Below, one piece after another: positions 16,711-25,133 of a stretch of 64,000 nt of DNA. Position numbers and translations under genes: made by a program. The notes under the pieces were generated by a model that ran no database searches, was not told the origin of the DNA, and saw nothing but the letters and a program-made list of their open reading frames with translations. The stretch is from Croceicoccus estronivorus (lineage in GTDB: Bacteria > Pseudomonadota > Alphaproteobacteria > Sphingomonadales > Sphingomonadaceae): assembly GCF_001625325.1 (NCBI RefSeq), contig NZ_JRQQ01000001.1, forward strand, positions 186,001-250,000. Direction: 5' to 3'. Every line of letters starts with the position of its first letter. The stretch's first letter is position 1.

Positions 16711-17436
16711 TTGGCCTTGCGCGTTTTGGCATTGGCTTCACAGAAGGGAGGGTCTGGCAAGACCACCCTGTCAGGTCACCTGGCGGTCCAGGCGCAAAGG
16801 GCTGGCGCCGGCCCGGTCGTCCTGATCGACATCGATCCACAAGGGTCGCTGGCGGATTGGTGGAACGAGCGGGAGGCCGAATATCCCGCCTTCGCCCAGA
16901 CGACAGTGGCACGACTCGCCAACGACCTCGCCACTTTGCGCCAGCAGGGTTTCAAACTTGCCGTAATCGACACGCCTCCGGCCATTACCATGGCCATCCA
17001 ATCGGTAATCTCCGTGGCCGAGTTGATTGTTGTCCCTACCCGTCCGAGCCCGCACGACTTGCGTGCCGTGGGCGCCACGGTCGACCTGTGCGAACGCGCC
17101 GGGAAACCTCTGATTTTCGTCGTCAATGCCGCCACCCCCAAGGCAAGAATCACGTCCGAAGCCGCCGTTGCCCTTTCACAGCATGGTACGGTTGCGCCTG
17201 TTACCCTGCATCACCGCACCGACTATGCCGCGTCGATGATCGACGGCCGCACAGTAATGGAAGTCGCCCCGGAAGGGCGCTCTTCCCGTGAAGTGGAAGC
17301 GCTCTGGAATTACATTTCCGATCGGCTCGAAAAGAACTTCCGCCGCACTGTATTCGCCGCGCCCAACAGCGTTTCCATGATTTCGGGCACTCACCGGCCC
17401 GTTGGCGGCTTCGGCCGTCGAATCGCCCAGTCATGA
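16711..17436 (+). CDS. Orphan ParA-family ATPase
   Basis: 241 residues. The deviant Walker A SQKGGSGKTT is at about 10-19, Walker A' IDIDPQGSLADWW at about 39, and Walker B AVIDTPP near 86. The fold is that of ParA/MinD dimerising ATPases that position cargo on the nucleoid or membrane. The start is a TTG at 16711 with AGGGGG just upstream. The gene overlaps the next by four bases. No ParB or chromosomal parS context is present, so it is more likely a cargo-positioning or polysaccharide-locus ParA than the chromosome-partition protein. Confidence 0.85.
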   Translation: MALRVLALASQKGGSGKTTLSGHLAVQAQRAGAGPVVLIDIDPQGSLADWWNEREAEYPAFAQTTVARLANDLATLRQQGFKLAVIDTPPAITMAIQSVISVAELIVVPTRPSPHDLRAVGATVDLCERAGKPLIFVVNAATPKARITSEAAVALSQHGTVAPVTLHHRTDYAASMIDGRTVMEVAPEGRSSREVEALWNYISDRLEKNFRRTVFAAPNSVSMISGTHRPVGGFGRRIAQS

Positions 17437-17453
17437 TTAGGGAAACGGGGGCC

Positions 17454-18101
17454 ATGAGCGAACCCAAACCTCTTGCTTCGCTGAACGGAAGCCTCCTCGC
17501 CCGCAAAGGTGGCGCAAAACCCGCGATGCGTTCTCCGATGATGCAACCCTTCGTTCCTCTCGGAACTGTGGTCGCCGATACGGAGCAACTTGATGATCTT
17601 GGCTGGAACGACATGGGCGACCCGCAGGAAGATCGTCATCATGCAGACATTCTCCCGCTGACACCTTCTCCGATCAATCTGGCCGCCGAAGCCGAAGCCA
17701 GGGTCGAGGATGAACTGGCGGCAGAGCAACTGGCCAAGAATGCGCGGCGCATCGCCTCCGGCCAGCCGCTGCATGATGCATCACCCAAACCCCAAGTCGT
17801 CCGCCAGCGCGAAGAAATCGCGCAAAAGCTGGTCACAGCCGTCCCGCAAACAGCTTCTGCTGAACCACGGAATGACGCAACGACCAAACCGGCGGCCAAG
17901 CGCAAGTCTCGTCCCACAAGGAACGATGGCCGCCGCGCAGCCTTCACCCTGCGGTTGGATACCGACCGCCATCTCAAGCTTCGGCTGGCCTGCACGGTGC
18001 GCAACCGTAGTGCGCAACAGATCGTGACCGAAGCGCTCGACAACCTGCTCAACGCCATGCCCGAGATTGAATCGCTCGCGGCTCAGGTCAAACGCCACTG
18101 A
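17454..18101 (+). CDS. Partner of ParA with C-terminal ribbon-helix-helix-like segment
   Basis: 215 residues, unrecognised as a named family. The N-terminal 140 residues are Pro/Ala/Glu-rich and probably disordered. The last 55 (RRAAFTLRLDTDRHLKLRL, NRSAQQIVTEALDNLL) look like a beta-strand plus two helices of a ribbon-helix-helix dimer. That architecture suits a ParA-stimulating DNA-binding or adaptor protein. ATG at 17433 overlaps the parA stop (ATGA); ATG at 17454 has GGGG in front and is preferred. It is followed by a SPOR lipoprotein in the same direction. Confidence 0.65.
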   Translation: MSEPKPLASLNGSLLARKGGAKPAMRSPMMQPFVPLGTVVADTEQLDDLGWNDMGDPQEDRHHADILPLTPSPINLAAEAEARVEDELAAEQLAKNARRIASGQPLHDASPKPQVVRQREEIAQKLVTAVPQTASAEPRNDATTKPAAKRKSRPTRNDGRRAAFTLRLDTDRHLKLRLACTVRNRSAQQIVTEALDNLLNAMPEIESLAAQVKRH

Positions 18102-18130
18102 TTCGTTAGGAACCGCAAGGGGGACCTGCC

Positions 18131-19492
18131 ATGAAACGTAATGCGAACCACGCCCGGACGATCGGTTTGACCCTCGTCACCGCGCTTGCCAGCACGGCTC
18201 TGGCCGGATGCACCATGGCGAGCGGACCACGTGCAGACGCTTCTGCCAGCCGCGCAGAAGTTGCAATGAAAAAGGGCCACCTCGACAAGGCGATCGACCT
18301 TGCGGAACAGGCCGTGATGTCCAACCCGAACGAAGCAAGATATCGGGCCGTCCTCGGTACTGTCTATCTTAACGCAGGCCGGTTCGATTCAGCCGCCACC
18401 TCATACAATGACGCTATTGCGCTGGGTGACACGTCCGCCCGCACTGCCCTGAGCCTCGCGCTGGCGGAAATCGGCGCTGGCCAGCACCGCACCGCCGTTG
18501 CCGTGCTCGATGACAGGCGTGACGATATCGACGCTGCCGACCTCGGGCTGGCCTATGCACTGGCCGATGAAGCGGAACGTGGCGTGAAGGTGCTTGCCGA
18601 TACGCTGCGTAATGGTGAGAACACCCCCAAGGTCCGCCAGAATCTGGCATATGCCTATGCTCTCGCCGGGGAATGGAAGCAGGCTCGCATAATGGCGGCC
18701 CAGGATGTTTCCGCAGACAAGCTCGACGAGAGGATCAGTCAGTGGGCGATGAGCATGCGCCCCGACGCCTACAAACAGCGCGTTGCCGGTCTGCTCAATG
18801 TGCCCATGCCGGACGAAGATCCCGGTCAACCGGCGGCACTCGCATTGCGCTCTTCACCGGTGCCACAAGGGTCTGCTGCCCAGACTGCAGCTCTCGACAC
18901 ACCTGCCGCTGCTCCGGTCAGCCAGCCCCAACGTGTGGCAACGTCCGAAGAATTGCCCGCTTTGCCTAGCGGCAAACCGCGGTCGGCTCGGCAGGAAATG
19001 GCGCTTGTTCGTTACGAAGCCCCGAGTTCTGGCACACCTAACAGCTTCGAGGCCGCGTTTGCCGAAGACGCCCCCAAGGGCGTCACACCAGCCGCGATAA
19101 TTGCCGATACTGTTCGGTTTGTTTCCAAGCCCATGGTTCAGGCCTTGCCCGCGCATTACAGTGCAGCACCGCGTCGCGGTATTGCTTCTGCAACTCCCAG
19201 CGCCAAAACCTCGGTATCGGCCAATGGCAATCATCTGGTGCAGCTTGGCTCGTTCTATTCCAAACAGAGCGCTCGTGAGGCCTGGAACGTCTATGCCCGC
19301 CGCAATCCCGGCCTTGGCGACTACCGAATGCAGATCACCGAAGCAGTGGTGAACGGCAAGCACTACTGGCGGGTCTCCGCCGCCGGGTTCGGTAAAACTG
19401 AGGCCAGCGCAATGTGCGCAAGGATCAAAGCCAGGGGCCAGGGATGCATCCCCTATACGATTGGGAAGCCTTTGCCCGGTGCAGTCAGCTGA
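18131..19492 (+). CDS. TPR and SPOR domain lipoprotein
   Basis: 453 residues. The signal peptide ends in the lipobox LAGC (about residue 27), predicting lipid anchoring. TPR-like repeats cover about 40-210 (HLDKAIDLAEQAVMSNPNEARY, AGRFDSAATSYNDAI). A long low-complexity linker follows, and a SPOR domain occupies about 370-445 (NHLVQLGSFYSKQSAREAW). It is third in the ParA operon and mirrors the domain set of the divergent gene at 15358. Septal peptidoglycan binding is expected of the SPOR domain; the link to ParA is inferred from context. Confidence 0.78.
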   Translation: MKRNANHARTIGLTLVTALASTALAGCTMASGPRADASASRAEVAMKKGHLDKAIDLAEQAVMSNPNEARYRAVLGTVYLNAGRFDSAATSYNDAIALGDTSARTALSLALAEIGAGQHRTAVAVLDDRRDDIDAADLGLAYALADEAERGVKVLADTLRNGENTPKVRQNLAYAYALAGEWKQARIMAAQDVSADKLDERISQWAMSMRPDAYKQRVAGLLNVPMPDEDPGQPAALALRSSPVPQGSAAQTAALDTPAAAPVSQPQRVATSEELPALPSGKPRSARQEMALVRYEAPSSGTPNSFEAAFAEDAPKGVTPAAIIADTVRFVSKPMVQALPAHYSAAPRRGIASATPSAKTSVSANGNHLVQLGSFYSKQSAREAWNVYARRNPGLGDYRMQITEAVVNGKHYWRVSAAGFGKTEASAMCARIKARGQGCIPYTIGKPLPGAVS

Positions 19493-19517
19493 ACGGCACT
19501 TTCAACTGACAAAGAAC

Positions 19518-19550
19518 AGGGGCGGTTGGTCGATCAACTGCCCCTTTTTT
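19518..19550 (+). terminator. Rho-independent terminator after the ParA-SPOR operon
   Basis: GGGGCGGTTG (19519-19528) pairs with CAACTGCCCC (19535-19544), including one G-T wobble, around a 6-base loop, and runs into TTTTTT (19545-19550). It ends 3 bases before the stop of the convergent pseudo-dihydroorotase gene. Confidence 0.88.
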
Positions 19551-19552
19551 GA

Positions 19553-20782
19553 TCAGCCTATGGCTACGCCACCCTTAAAGAGCGCTGTAACTCTGCCTTG
19601 CACGGGCTGGCCATCGAAAGGCGTGTTTCCTGCACTGGCCGCCATCCGGGCAGAGGAAATCACCCAGGGCTTTTCCGGATCGATCAAGGCAATGTCGGCC
19701 TCCTGATCCAGCGCGAGGCTGCCTGCAGGAACGCCCAGAAGTTCCCCTGGCTTGCCCGCCAGCAGGGAAAAGGCGCGGGGCAGATCAATTACGTCATCGC
19801 GCACCAGCGACAGGACCATGGCAAGCAGGCTCTCTGCCCCCGCCATGCCCGGCTCCGCATCGGCAAACGGCAAGCGTTTGTCTTCAGGACCGCGTGGATC
19901 GTGCCCCGACGAGATAACGTCGATGGTACCATCTCCAATCGCTTCCACTACCGCGCGCCGATCGCTTTCCTGTCTCAAGGGCGGCGAAAGCCGGGCGAAA
20001 GTCCGAAACTCCGCCATCGCAAAGTCCGACAACATGAAATGGGCTGGCGTCACCCCAGCAGATACCGCAACCCCACGTCGCTTGGCCGCCCGCACCAGAT
20101 CGAGCGAAGCCTTTGTCGTGACTTGCCTCAGGTGCAGGCGGGCACCGGCAATTTCCGCCAGTGCGATGTCTCGCGCCACGGCAAGGGCTTCCGCTTCGGC
20201 CGGGGCGCTTGGCAGACCGAGCCGGGTCGCCATTTCTCCGGCAGTGGCGACAGCATTACCGGCCAGCCCCGCGTCTTCGGAGTGGCTGACCACCGCGAGA
20301 TCGAGCATTGCCGCATACCGCAGCAGCCGTAGCATGATACCTGAATCCGCAATCCAGCGTCGCCCGGTAGCAATACCGCGCGCGCCCGCATCGAGCATCA
20401 GGGCCAGTTCCGCCAGTTCGCTTCCTTCCAGCCCCCGTGTAGCGGCCGCCAGCGGATGGACCCAGAAATCGGGCTTCCCGCTATAGGCGAGAAACTGCAC
20501 GCGGGCAGGATGATCCAGCGGCGGGGCCTGATCAGGCATCAACGCAGCACGAGTTATCCCGCCGAAATGGAAAGCGGGCTTGTCCACTGCAAAGACGCCA
20601 AGATCGACAAGGCCTGGGGCAATCAGTTTACCGCCCGCATCAACGACATCATCGCCATCCTGCGGTGTGACATCGCCTATCCCGACGATCTGTCCGTCCA
20701 CACAGCGTATGGCACCGGTGCGGACTTCACCGGGCAGGACAAGCCGCCCGGCGGTAATGGTAAGGGGCCGCTGCTGCTTCAT
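19553..20782 (-). CDS. pyrX: Catalytically dead dihydroorotase homologue (PyrX/PyrC')
   Basis: 409 residues with the overall dihydroorotase/amidohydrolase fold ([40 protein letters not shown]). The metal-site motifs are lost: the DxHxH segment reads DLGVFAVD, the histidine of the usual AHVST is replaced in RQVTT, and the TDHAPH segment reads SGHDPRG. Such pseudo-dihydroorotases are known to associate with PyrB and stabilise aspartate transcarbamoylase. Its ATG at 20782 overlaps the pyrB stop by four bases (ATGA), implying translational coupling and equal expression. An active dihydroorotase must be encoded elsewhere. Confidence 0.85.
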   Translation of the reverse strand: MKQQRPLTITAGRLVLPGEVRTGAIRCVDGQIVGIGDVTPQDGDDVVDAGGKLIAPGLVDLGVFAVDKPAFHFGGITRAALMPDQAPPLDHPARVQFLAYSGKPDFWVHPLAAATRGLEGSELAELALMLDAGARGIATGRRWIADSGIMLRLLRYAAMLDLAVVSHSEDAGLAGNAVATAGEMATRLGLPSAPAEAEALAVARDIALAEIAGARLHLRQVTTKASLDLVRAAKRRGVAVSAGVTPAHFMLSDFAMAEFRTFARLSPPLRQESDRRAVVEAIGDGTIDVISSGHDPRGPEDKRLPFADAEPGMAGAESLLAMVLSLVRDDVIDLPRAFSLLAGKPGELLGVPAGSLALDQEADIALIDPEKPWVISSARMAASAGNTPFDGQPVQGRVTALFKGGVAIG

Positions 20783-21813
20783 GCGCTGCGCTCCCCTGCT
20801 TCCGCCCAACCGTCGACCCCGCGTGCCCGCCGCGTCAATACATCAAGGCAAGCCATGCGGATCGCGACACCCATTTCGACCTGTCGCGTGACAAGACTCG
20901 TCCCCATGAGGTCGGCAATGTCGCTTTCGATTTCGACGCCACGGTTCATCGGGCCGGGGTGCATAACCAGGGCATTGGGAGCGCAACGGTTCAGCCGCTC
21001 TGCCGTCAGTCCATAGAGATGGCGGTATTCACGCGGGCTCGGGATGAACTGGCCCTGCATCCGTTCATTCTGCAAGCGCAGCATCATCACCGCGTCGGCG
21101 CCATCCATTGCCGCCTCGAAATCGTGATACGGTTCTGCCCCCATCGCGTCGATCGCTTCCGGCATCAGCGCCGGCGGGGCACAAACTCGCACTCTTGCCC
21201 CCAGCGAAGAGAGGCAGAGAATGTTGGAGCGAGCCACCCGGCTGTGCAGGATATCGCCGCAGATCGTAACAATCAGGCCGTTGAATTCGTCACTCCGCCC
21301 CCGTTCACGCAAGGCATGGCGCAGCGTGAGCGCATCCAGCAGTGCCTGGGTAGGATGTTCATGCTGCCCGTCCCCGGCATTGAGCACCGGGCAAGCGACC
21401 TGATCGGCAATCAGAGCAACGGCCCCCGAACTCGCATGACGAATGACAATCGCATCGGCGCGCATGGCATTGAGCGTCACGCCAGTATCGATCAGGGTTT
21501 CGCCCTTCTTGATGCTGGACTGCGCCGCCTGCATGTTGACCACGTCAGCGCCCAGCCGCTTGCCGGCAATCTCGAAGCTCAACAAAGTGCGCGTCGAATT
21601 TTCGAAAAAGGCGTTGATTATGGTCAGCCCTGCCAGGGTTTCCGAATGCTTTGCAGAGCGCCGGTTCAATTCCACCCATTGTTCCGCCTCGTCCAGAAGG
21701 AAAAGGATTTCATGGTTCTGCAGCCCGGCAATGCCAAGCAAACCGCGGTGCGGAAAGGCGAGGCCACCAGCCGGATAACGGCCCATGGCGGGTGTGTTGG
21801 GCGACGATGTCAT
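20779..21813 (-). CDS. pyrB: Aspartate carbamoyltransferase catalytic subunit
   Basis: 344 residues. It catalyses carbamoyl phosphate plus L-aspartate to N-carbamoylaspartate, the second step of pyrimidine synthesis. The carbamoyl-phosphate motif FENSTRT, the [12 protein letters not shown] segment and the C-terminal MHPGPMNRG motif are intact. The start at 21813 ([17 protein letters not shown]) is preferred over the longer 21852 frame. No pyrI is nearby; the partner is instead the coupled pseudo-dihydroorotase downstream. No attenuator is evident upstream. Confidence 0.95.
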   Translation of the reverse strand: MTSSPNTPAMGRYPAGGLAFPHRGLLGIAGLQNHEILFLLDEAEQWVELNRRSAKHSETLAGLTIINAFFENSTRTLLSFEIAGKRLGADVVNMQAAQSSIKKGETLIDTGVTLNAMRADAIVIRHASSGAVALIADQVACPVLNAGDGQHEHPTQALLDALTLRHALRERGRSDEFNGLIVTICGDILHSRVARSNILCLSSLGARVRVCAPPALMPEAIDAMGAEPYHDFEAAMDGADAVMMLRLQNERMQGQFIPSPREYRHLYGLTAERLNRCAPNALVMHPGPMNRGVEIESDIADLMGTSLVTRQVEMGVAIRMACLDVLTRRARGVDGWAEAGERSA

Positions 21814-21960
21814 TAAAGCTGGCCCCATAGTGGAGAGTGCCGGAAGGCTCAAGGTAATTCAGGCAAAGTTTCCCCCGGCCTTTCGACTGGCAAGCACCCG
21901 GGTGTGCCACTAAGGTGCCCATCTAAGAGTTGGACGGAATCCCAGGGGAGCATCCCGGTC

Positions 21961-23844
21961 ATGAGTTTCGCGGGCAAGGTTTGGCGGCTGCTGGTCGGCA
22001 TCAAGGACGGCTTGGTGCTGTTGTTCATGATCCTGTTCTTCATGGGACTCTATGCGATACTCACCACCCGGCCCAGCCCCGGCCAGGTACACGGCGGCGC
22101 ATTGCTGCTGGATCTGGACGGATCCGTGGTCGAGGAAGCCTCGGAGACCGATCCCCTGCAAGTATTGCTTTCGCAGGAAATGCCCGCCGGGGAGTATCAG
22201 GCTCGCGATCTCGTCCGCGCGATCGACGCGGCCGCAACGGATGACCGGATCAAGGCCGTTGTGCTCGACCTCTCCCGCTTCGTCGGTGGCGGGCAAGTGC
22301 ATCTGGCGGAAATAGGCGCTTCGCTGGACCGGGTGCGCGCGGCGAAGAAACCCGTGCTGGCTTTCGCCAACGCTTATGTCGACGATGGCATGATGCTGGC
22401 CGCGCATGCGAGCGAAGTGTGGGTCGATCCGATGGGGGGCGCCGTCGTCGCGGGGCCAGGCGGAGACCGCCTCTATTATGGCGGATTGCTCGACCGGTTG
22501 AAAGTCAACGCCCATGTCTTTCGCGTAGGAACGTACAAGGCGGCCGTTGAACCCTTCATCGGAGGCAGCATGTCACCCGAAGCGCGAGAGGACGCCAGCA
22601 ACCTCTACGGCGCCTTGTGGGAGGAATGGAAAGCCGATGTGAAGAAGGCCAGACCCGCCGCGAATCTGGCACAGGTAACGGGCGATCCTGTCGCATGGCT
22701 CGCCGCTGCCCGGGGGAACTCCGCCCTCGCCGCCAAGCAGGCAGGACTGGTTGACAAGATCGGGGATCGTGTCGCCTTCGGCAATCGGGTTGCGAAAATT
22801 GTCGGCCCGGACAGCTGGAACCCCGGCCCCGGCAGCTTCGCCTATACGGAGCTTGCCCCGTGGCTGGCCGCGAACAAGCCCGACAAATCGGGCAAGGCCA
22901 TTGGGGTAGTCACCATTGCCGGTGAGATCGTCGATGGCGATGCCGGGCCGGGGCAGGCCGGGGGCGATCGCATTGCCGACTTGCTGGATGATGCGCTCAA
23001 CGACGATCTGGCCGGACTGGTGGTGCGCGTGGATTCGCCCGGAGGATCGGTCATGGCGTCCGAGGAGATCCGCCGCGCAATCCTCCGTCACAAGGCTCGC
23101 AAGATCCCTGTCGCCGTTTCAATGGGCAATCTGGCGGCCAGCGGCGGCTACTGGGTCTCGACCCCGGCGGAACGCATTTTTGCCGAACCTGAAACCATTA
23201 CCGGCTCAATTGGCATTTTTGCCGTCGTGCCCACCTTCGAGAACGCGTTGGGGCAATGGGGCGTGACCACCGATGGCGTAAAGACCACGCCCCTGTCCGG
23301 CCAGCCGGATCTGGCAGCGGGGCTGACACCTGAAACCGAGGCCATGATTCAGGGAGTCATCGAAAACGGCTATGCCCAGTTCCTGACGCTCGTTTCCAAA
23401 TCGCGCGGCAAGACACCCGAGCAAGTGAATGAAATTGCCCAGGGGCGTGTCTGGGCCGGGGGCCCGGCTCGCCAGATCGGTCTGGTCGATCAATTCGGCG
23501 GACTTGACGATGCCCTCGCCTGGACAGCGCAAAAGGCCGGATTGAAGAAGGGCGAATGGCACGCGAAATTTCTGGGCAGCAAGCCCGATGCCTACCACTC
23601 GCTTCTTCAGGCGCTGATGGGAACCAACGAGGCTGGCGGACAGGCCCCGGCCAAGGATCTCGTCGCCCTCCTCTCTTCGCAGCAAGCCGACCTGACACGC
23701 CAGCTATCCGCGGATCTCGACCGGCTGACGACCTCGCGCGGAGCGGAGGCCTATTGCCTGATCTGCCCACGGTCGCCGCAAGCCGGCTCGCAGCAGGTGA
23801 ATTCCAGACTTGTGAGGATACTTGGTGCGCTAAGTCGCGATTGA
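21961..23844 (+). CDS. sppA: Signal peptide peptidase SppA, 67K type
   Basis: 627-residue inner-membrane serine protease with one N-terminal helix (about 12-36) and two tandem S49 domains. The catalytic lysine is in RVGTYKAAVEPF and the catalytic serine in NLAASGGYW, as in E. coli SppA. It degrades cleaved signal peptides in the membrane. The start at 21961 follows GGGGAG; a longer frame from 21904 is not hydrophobic or family-like. The last 40 residues are divergent. It is the last chromosomal protein gene before tRNA-Val and the prophage. Confidence 0.94.
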   Translation: MSFAGKVWRLLVGIKDGLVLLFMILFFMGLYAILTTRPSPGQVHGGALLLDLDGSVVEEASETDPLQVLLSQEMPAGEYQARDLVRAIDAAATDDRIKAVVLDLSRFVGGGQVHLAEIGASLDRVRAAKKPVLAFANAYVDDGMMLAAHASEVWVDPMGGAVVAGPGGDRLYYGGLLDRLKVNAHVFRVGTYKAAVEPFIGGSMSPEAREDASNLYGALWEEWKADVKKARPAANLAQVTGDPVAWLAAARGNSALAAKQAGLVDKIGDRVAFGNRVAKIVGPDSWNPGPGSFAYTELAPWLAANKPDKSGKAIGVVTIAGEIVDGDAGPGQAGGDRIADLLDDALNDDLAGLVVRVDSPGGSVMASEEIRRAILRHKARKIPVAVSMGNLAASGGYWVSTPAERIFAEPETITGSIGIFAVVPTFENALGQWGVTTDGVKTTPLSGQPDLAAGLTPETEAMIQGVIENGYAQFLTLVSKSRGKTPEQVNEIAQGRVWAGGPARQIGLVDQFGGLDDALAWTAQKAGLKKGEWHAKFLGSKPDAYHSLLQALMGTNEAGGQAPAKDLVALLSSQQADLTRQLSADLDRLTTSRGAEAYCLICPRSPQAGSQQVNSRLVRILGALSRD

Positions 23845-23909
23845 GGGTTGTGAATCGCTTGGCCACATGGCAAAGGCGCGCCCCTGCCCGGCCCAAGATG
23901 GCCACCGGC

Positions 23910-23984
23910 GGGCGCGTAGCTCAGTGGTAGAGCACACCCTTCACACGGGTGGGGTCGCAAGTTCAATCCTTGCCGCGCCCACCA
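23910..23984 (+). tRNA. tRNA-Val (anticodon CAC), probable prophage attachment gene
   Basis: GGGCGCG at 23910 pairs with CGCGCCC, the anticodon stem CACCC/GGGTG holds the loop TTCACAC with anticodon CAC (valine GUG codons), and CCA is encoded. The T-arm GTTCAATCC is canonical. Phage genes begin shortly downstream, so its 3' half is a plausible attB/attL; the matching attR would lie beyond the window. Confidence 0.96.
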
Positions 23985-23986
23985 TT

Positions 23987-24012
23987 AAACCCCTTGATTT
24001 ACTGGGTTTTTT
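23987..24012 (+). terminator. Terminator of tRNA-Val
   Basis: AAACCC (23987-23992) pairs with GGGTTT (24004-24009) around an 11-base loop, and T residues continue to 24012. It follows the CCA end by 2 bases. If the prophage att core extends past the tRNA, this hairpin may have been rebuilt by phage sequence. Confidence 0.6.
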
Positions 24013-24075
24013 GGCCTGGCCGACCGGCGGCGCCCCCGCCAAAATGCAGAACGATGCAGGAACAAACGCTTCGTT

Positions 24076-24464
24076 CCCGTACATCCCCGTACAAATCCCG
24101 TACAAGCTTCAGGTCGAGATCGCGGGAAAACCGTGTGATCAGGATGAAGATGTGCACTGCGAAGCGTATCTGGCAATTCCCGCACCCCGCAGCCCCAGCC
24201 ACAGGGGGGGTGCTGGAACAACCCTACATGCCCTACATTGGCGGAATTCTGCAGTTTTTCACCCTGCCTTTTGCCCTACACGCCCCCTACCTGATAGCGG
24301 TTGCCCAACCCTACATTTACGAAATTAAAATATAATATTTTCAATTACATAGGGTTATGGCCTGAAATTTGTAGGGTTGATGTAGTGTTGTCGATGTATC
24401 GCAGAAAGCGCAGTTTTCTGCGGGTCTTGGGGCAAAAATCCGAAGATGTAGGAAATGTAGGGTT
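24076..24464. repeat. Iteron-like repeat field around an AT-rich core
   Basis: No gene is supported between 23985 and 24728. The stretch has three tandem CCCGTACA copies (24076, 24086, 24097), 10-11 bp apart. CCCTACA(T) then occurs at 24222, 24231, 24274, 24285 (CCCTAC only) and 24309. An AT-only core follows at about 24320-24346, and then inverted copies: ATAGGG at 24349, TGTAGGG at 24370, ATGTAGG at 24446 and ATGTAGGG at 24455. Direct copies on one side and inverse copies on the other suggest a nucleoprotein assembly site: integrase arm sites next to attL, or a replication origin. Which of the two cannot be told here. Confidence 0.7.
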
Positions 24465-24490
24465 GGGCGCCCCCCTCCCCCCTGCCTAGC

Positions 24491-24623
24491 GGTGGAGAAA
24501 GCAAATCAATTCAAGGTGCAAAATGCGCTCTAGCTGCACGAACTCGCACCGGATCGCCTCTGTTCGTTGACGGTCATAAATGCAGGCAATCTGCCGTTGC
24601 ACGAGAAGTCGGCAACTGCACGA
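24491..24623. other. Candidate cos region
   Basis: GGTGGAGAAAGCA at 24491-24503 matches 11 of 13 bases of the GGCGGGGAAAGCA part of the P2 cohesive end as I recall it. Three copies of TGCACGA follow at 24535, 24598 and 24617. In P2, cos lies beyond the 3' end of gene Q, as here, although four accessory genes intervene. The match is short and no terminase-site homology was computed, so this is a hypothesis. The remaining sequence up to 24728 shows no gene. Confidence 0.25.
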
Positions 24624-24728
24624 AAACCGACATAGGAAGTGCGCAGGCGAGGGGGGGAGCAGAGCGCGGCGCGCGGGGTCTGGTGCAAGGGGATCGCCGC
24701 ATCGTTGATCAGGTCATTCGTTCACTAT

Positions 24729-25046
24729 ATGTTCCGACTGATGATTCGCCGCAGCACCCCACAGAAACAAATGGACGAACTGGCCTTCCCAGTCAGGGTC
24801 AAGCTGGCCATCCCCCCCAACGGGCTCGGCACTGTCCTGCGCGACATCCAGATCTGGCTGTTGGTTGAGGCGGGCCCCGGCCAATACGCCCAACATTCCA
24901 TTTCCGGCCTGGGCACTCACGCCACCGCGATCTACTTCCGCGACACCGCCATTGCGGAGCGGTTCGTCCGCGCCTTCCCCAATGTTGAATTGGCGGACGG
25001 CACGCTCTCCCCAGTCTATAGTTCTCCCTCTCACCGGAGCCGTTGA
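24729..25046 (+). CDS. Hypothetical protein
   Basis: 105 residues from the ATG at 24729; starts at 24741 or 24771 are possible, the last giving a compact MDELAFPVRVKL beginning. No membrane segment or recognisable family. The body (LAIPPNGLGTVLRDIQIWL, GTHATAIYFRDTAIAERFVRAF) looks like a small alpha/beta domain of the kind found next to phage and plasmid genes in sphingomonads. First possible protein gene of the prophage left end; no ribosome binding site stands out. Confidence 0.5.
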   Translation: MFRLMIRRSTPQKQMDELAFPVRVKLAIPPNGLGTVLRDIQIWLLVEAGPGQYAQHSISGLGTHATAIYFRDTAIAERFVRAFPNVELADGTLSPVYSSPSHRSR

Positions 25047-25133
25047 TTCCCGCACACTAATGCTTGGCTGGGCTATACAAGTTCGAACAGTGCAAATAGA
25101 AGTCGTACTCAACTTTCAGGATTGTCTTGAGCC

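Noticed and set aside
16711-18101. Plasmid-type ParA/ParB partition locus
   Set aside because: No ParB-like domain, parS repeats or replication gene; the context is two SPOR proteins in chromosomal sequence.
23867-24335. Frames running through tRNA-Val into the repeat field
   Set aside because: They read through the tRNA and terminator and have no protein-like conservation.
24076-24464. CRISPR array
   Set aside because: The repeats are 8 bp, occur in both orientations and have irregular spacing; no cas genes are present.
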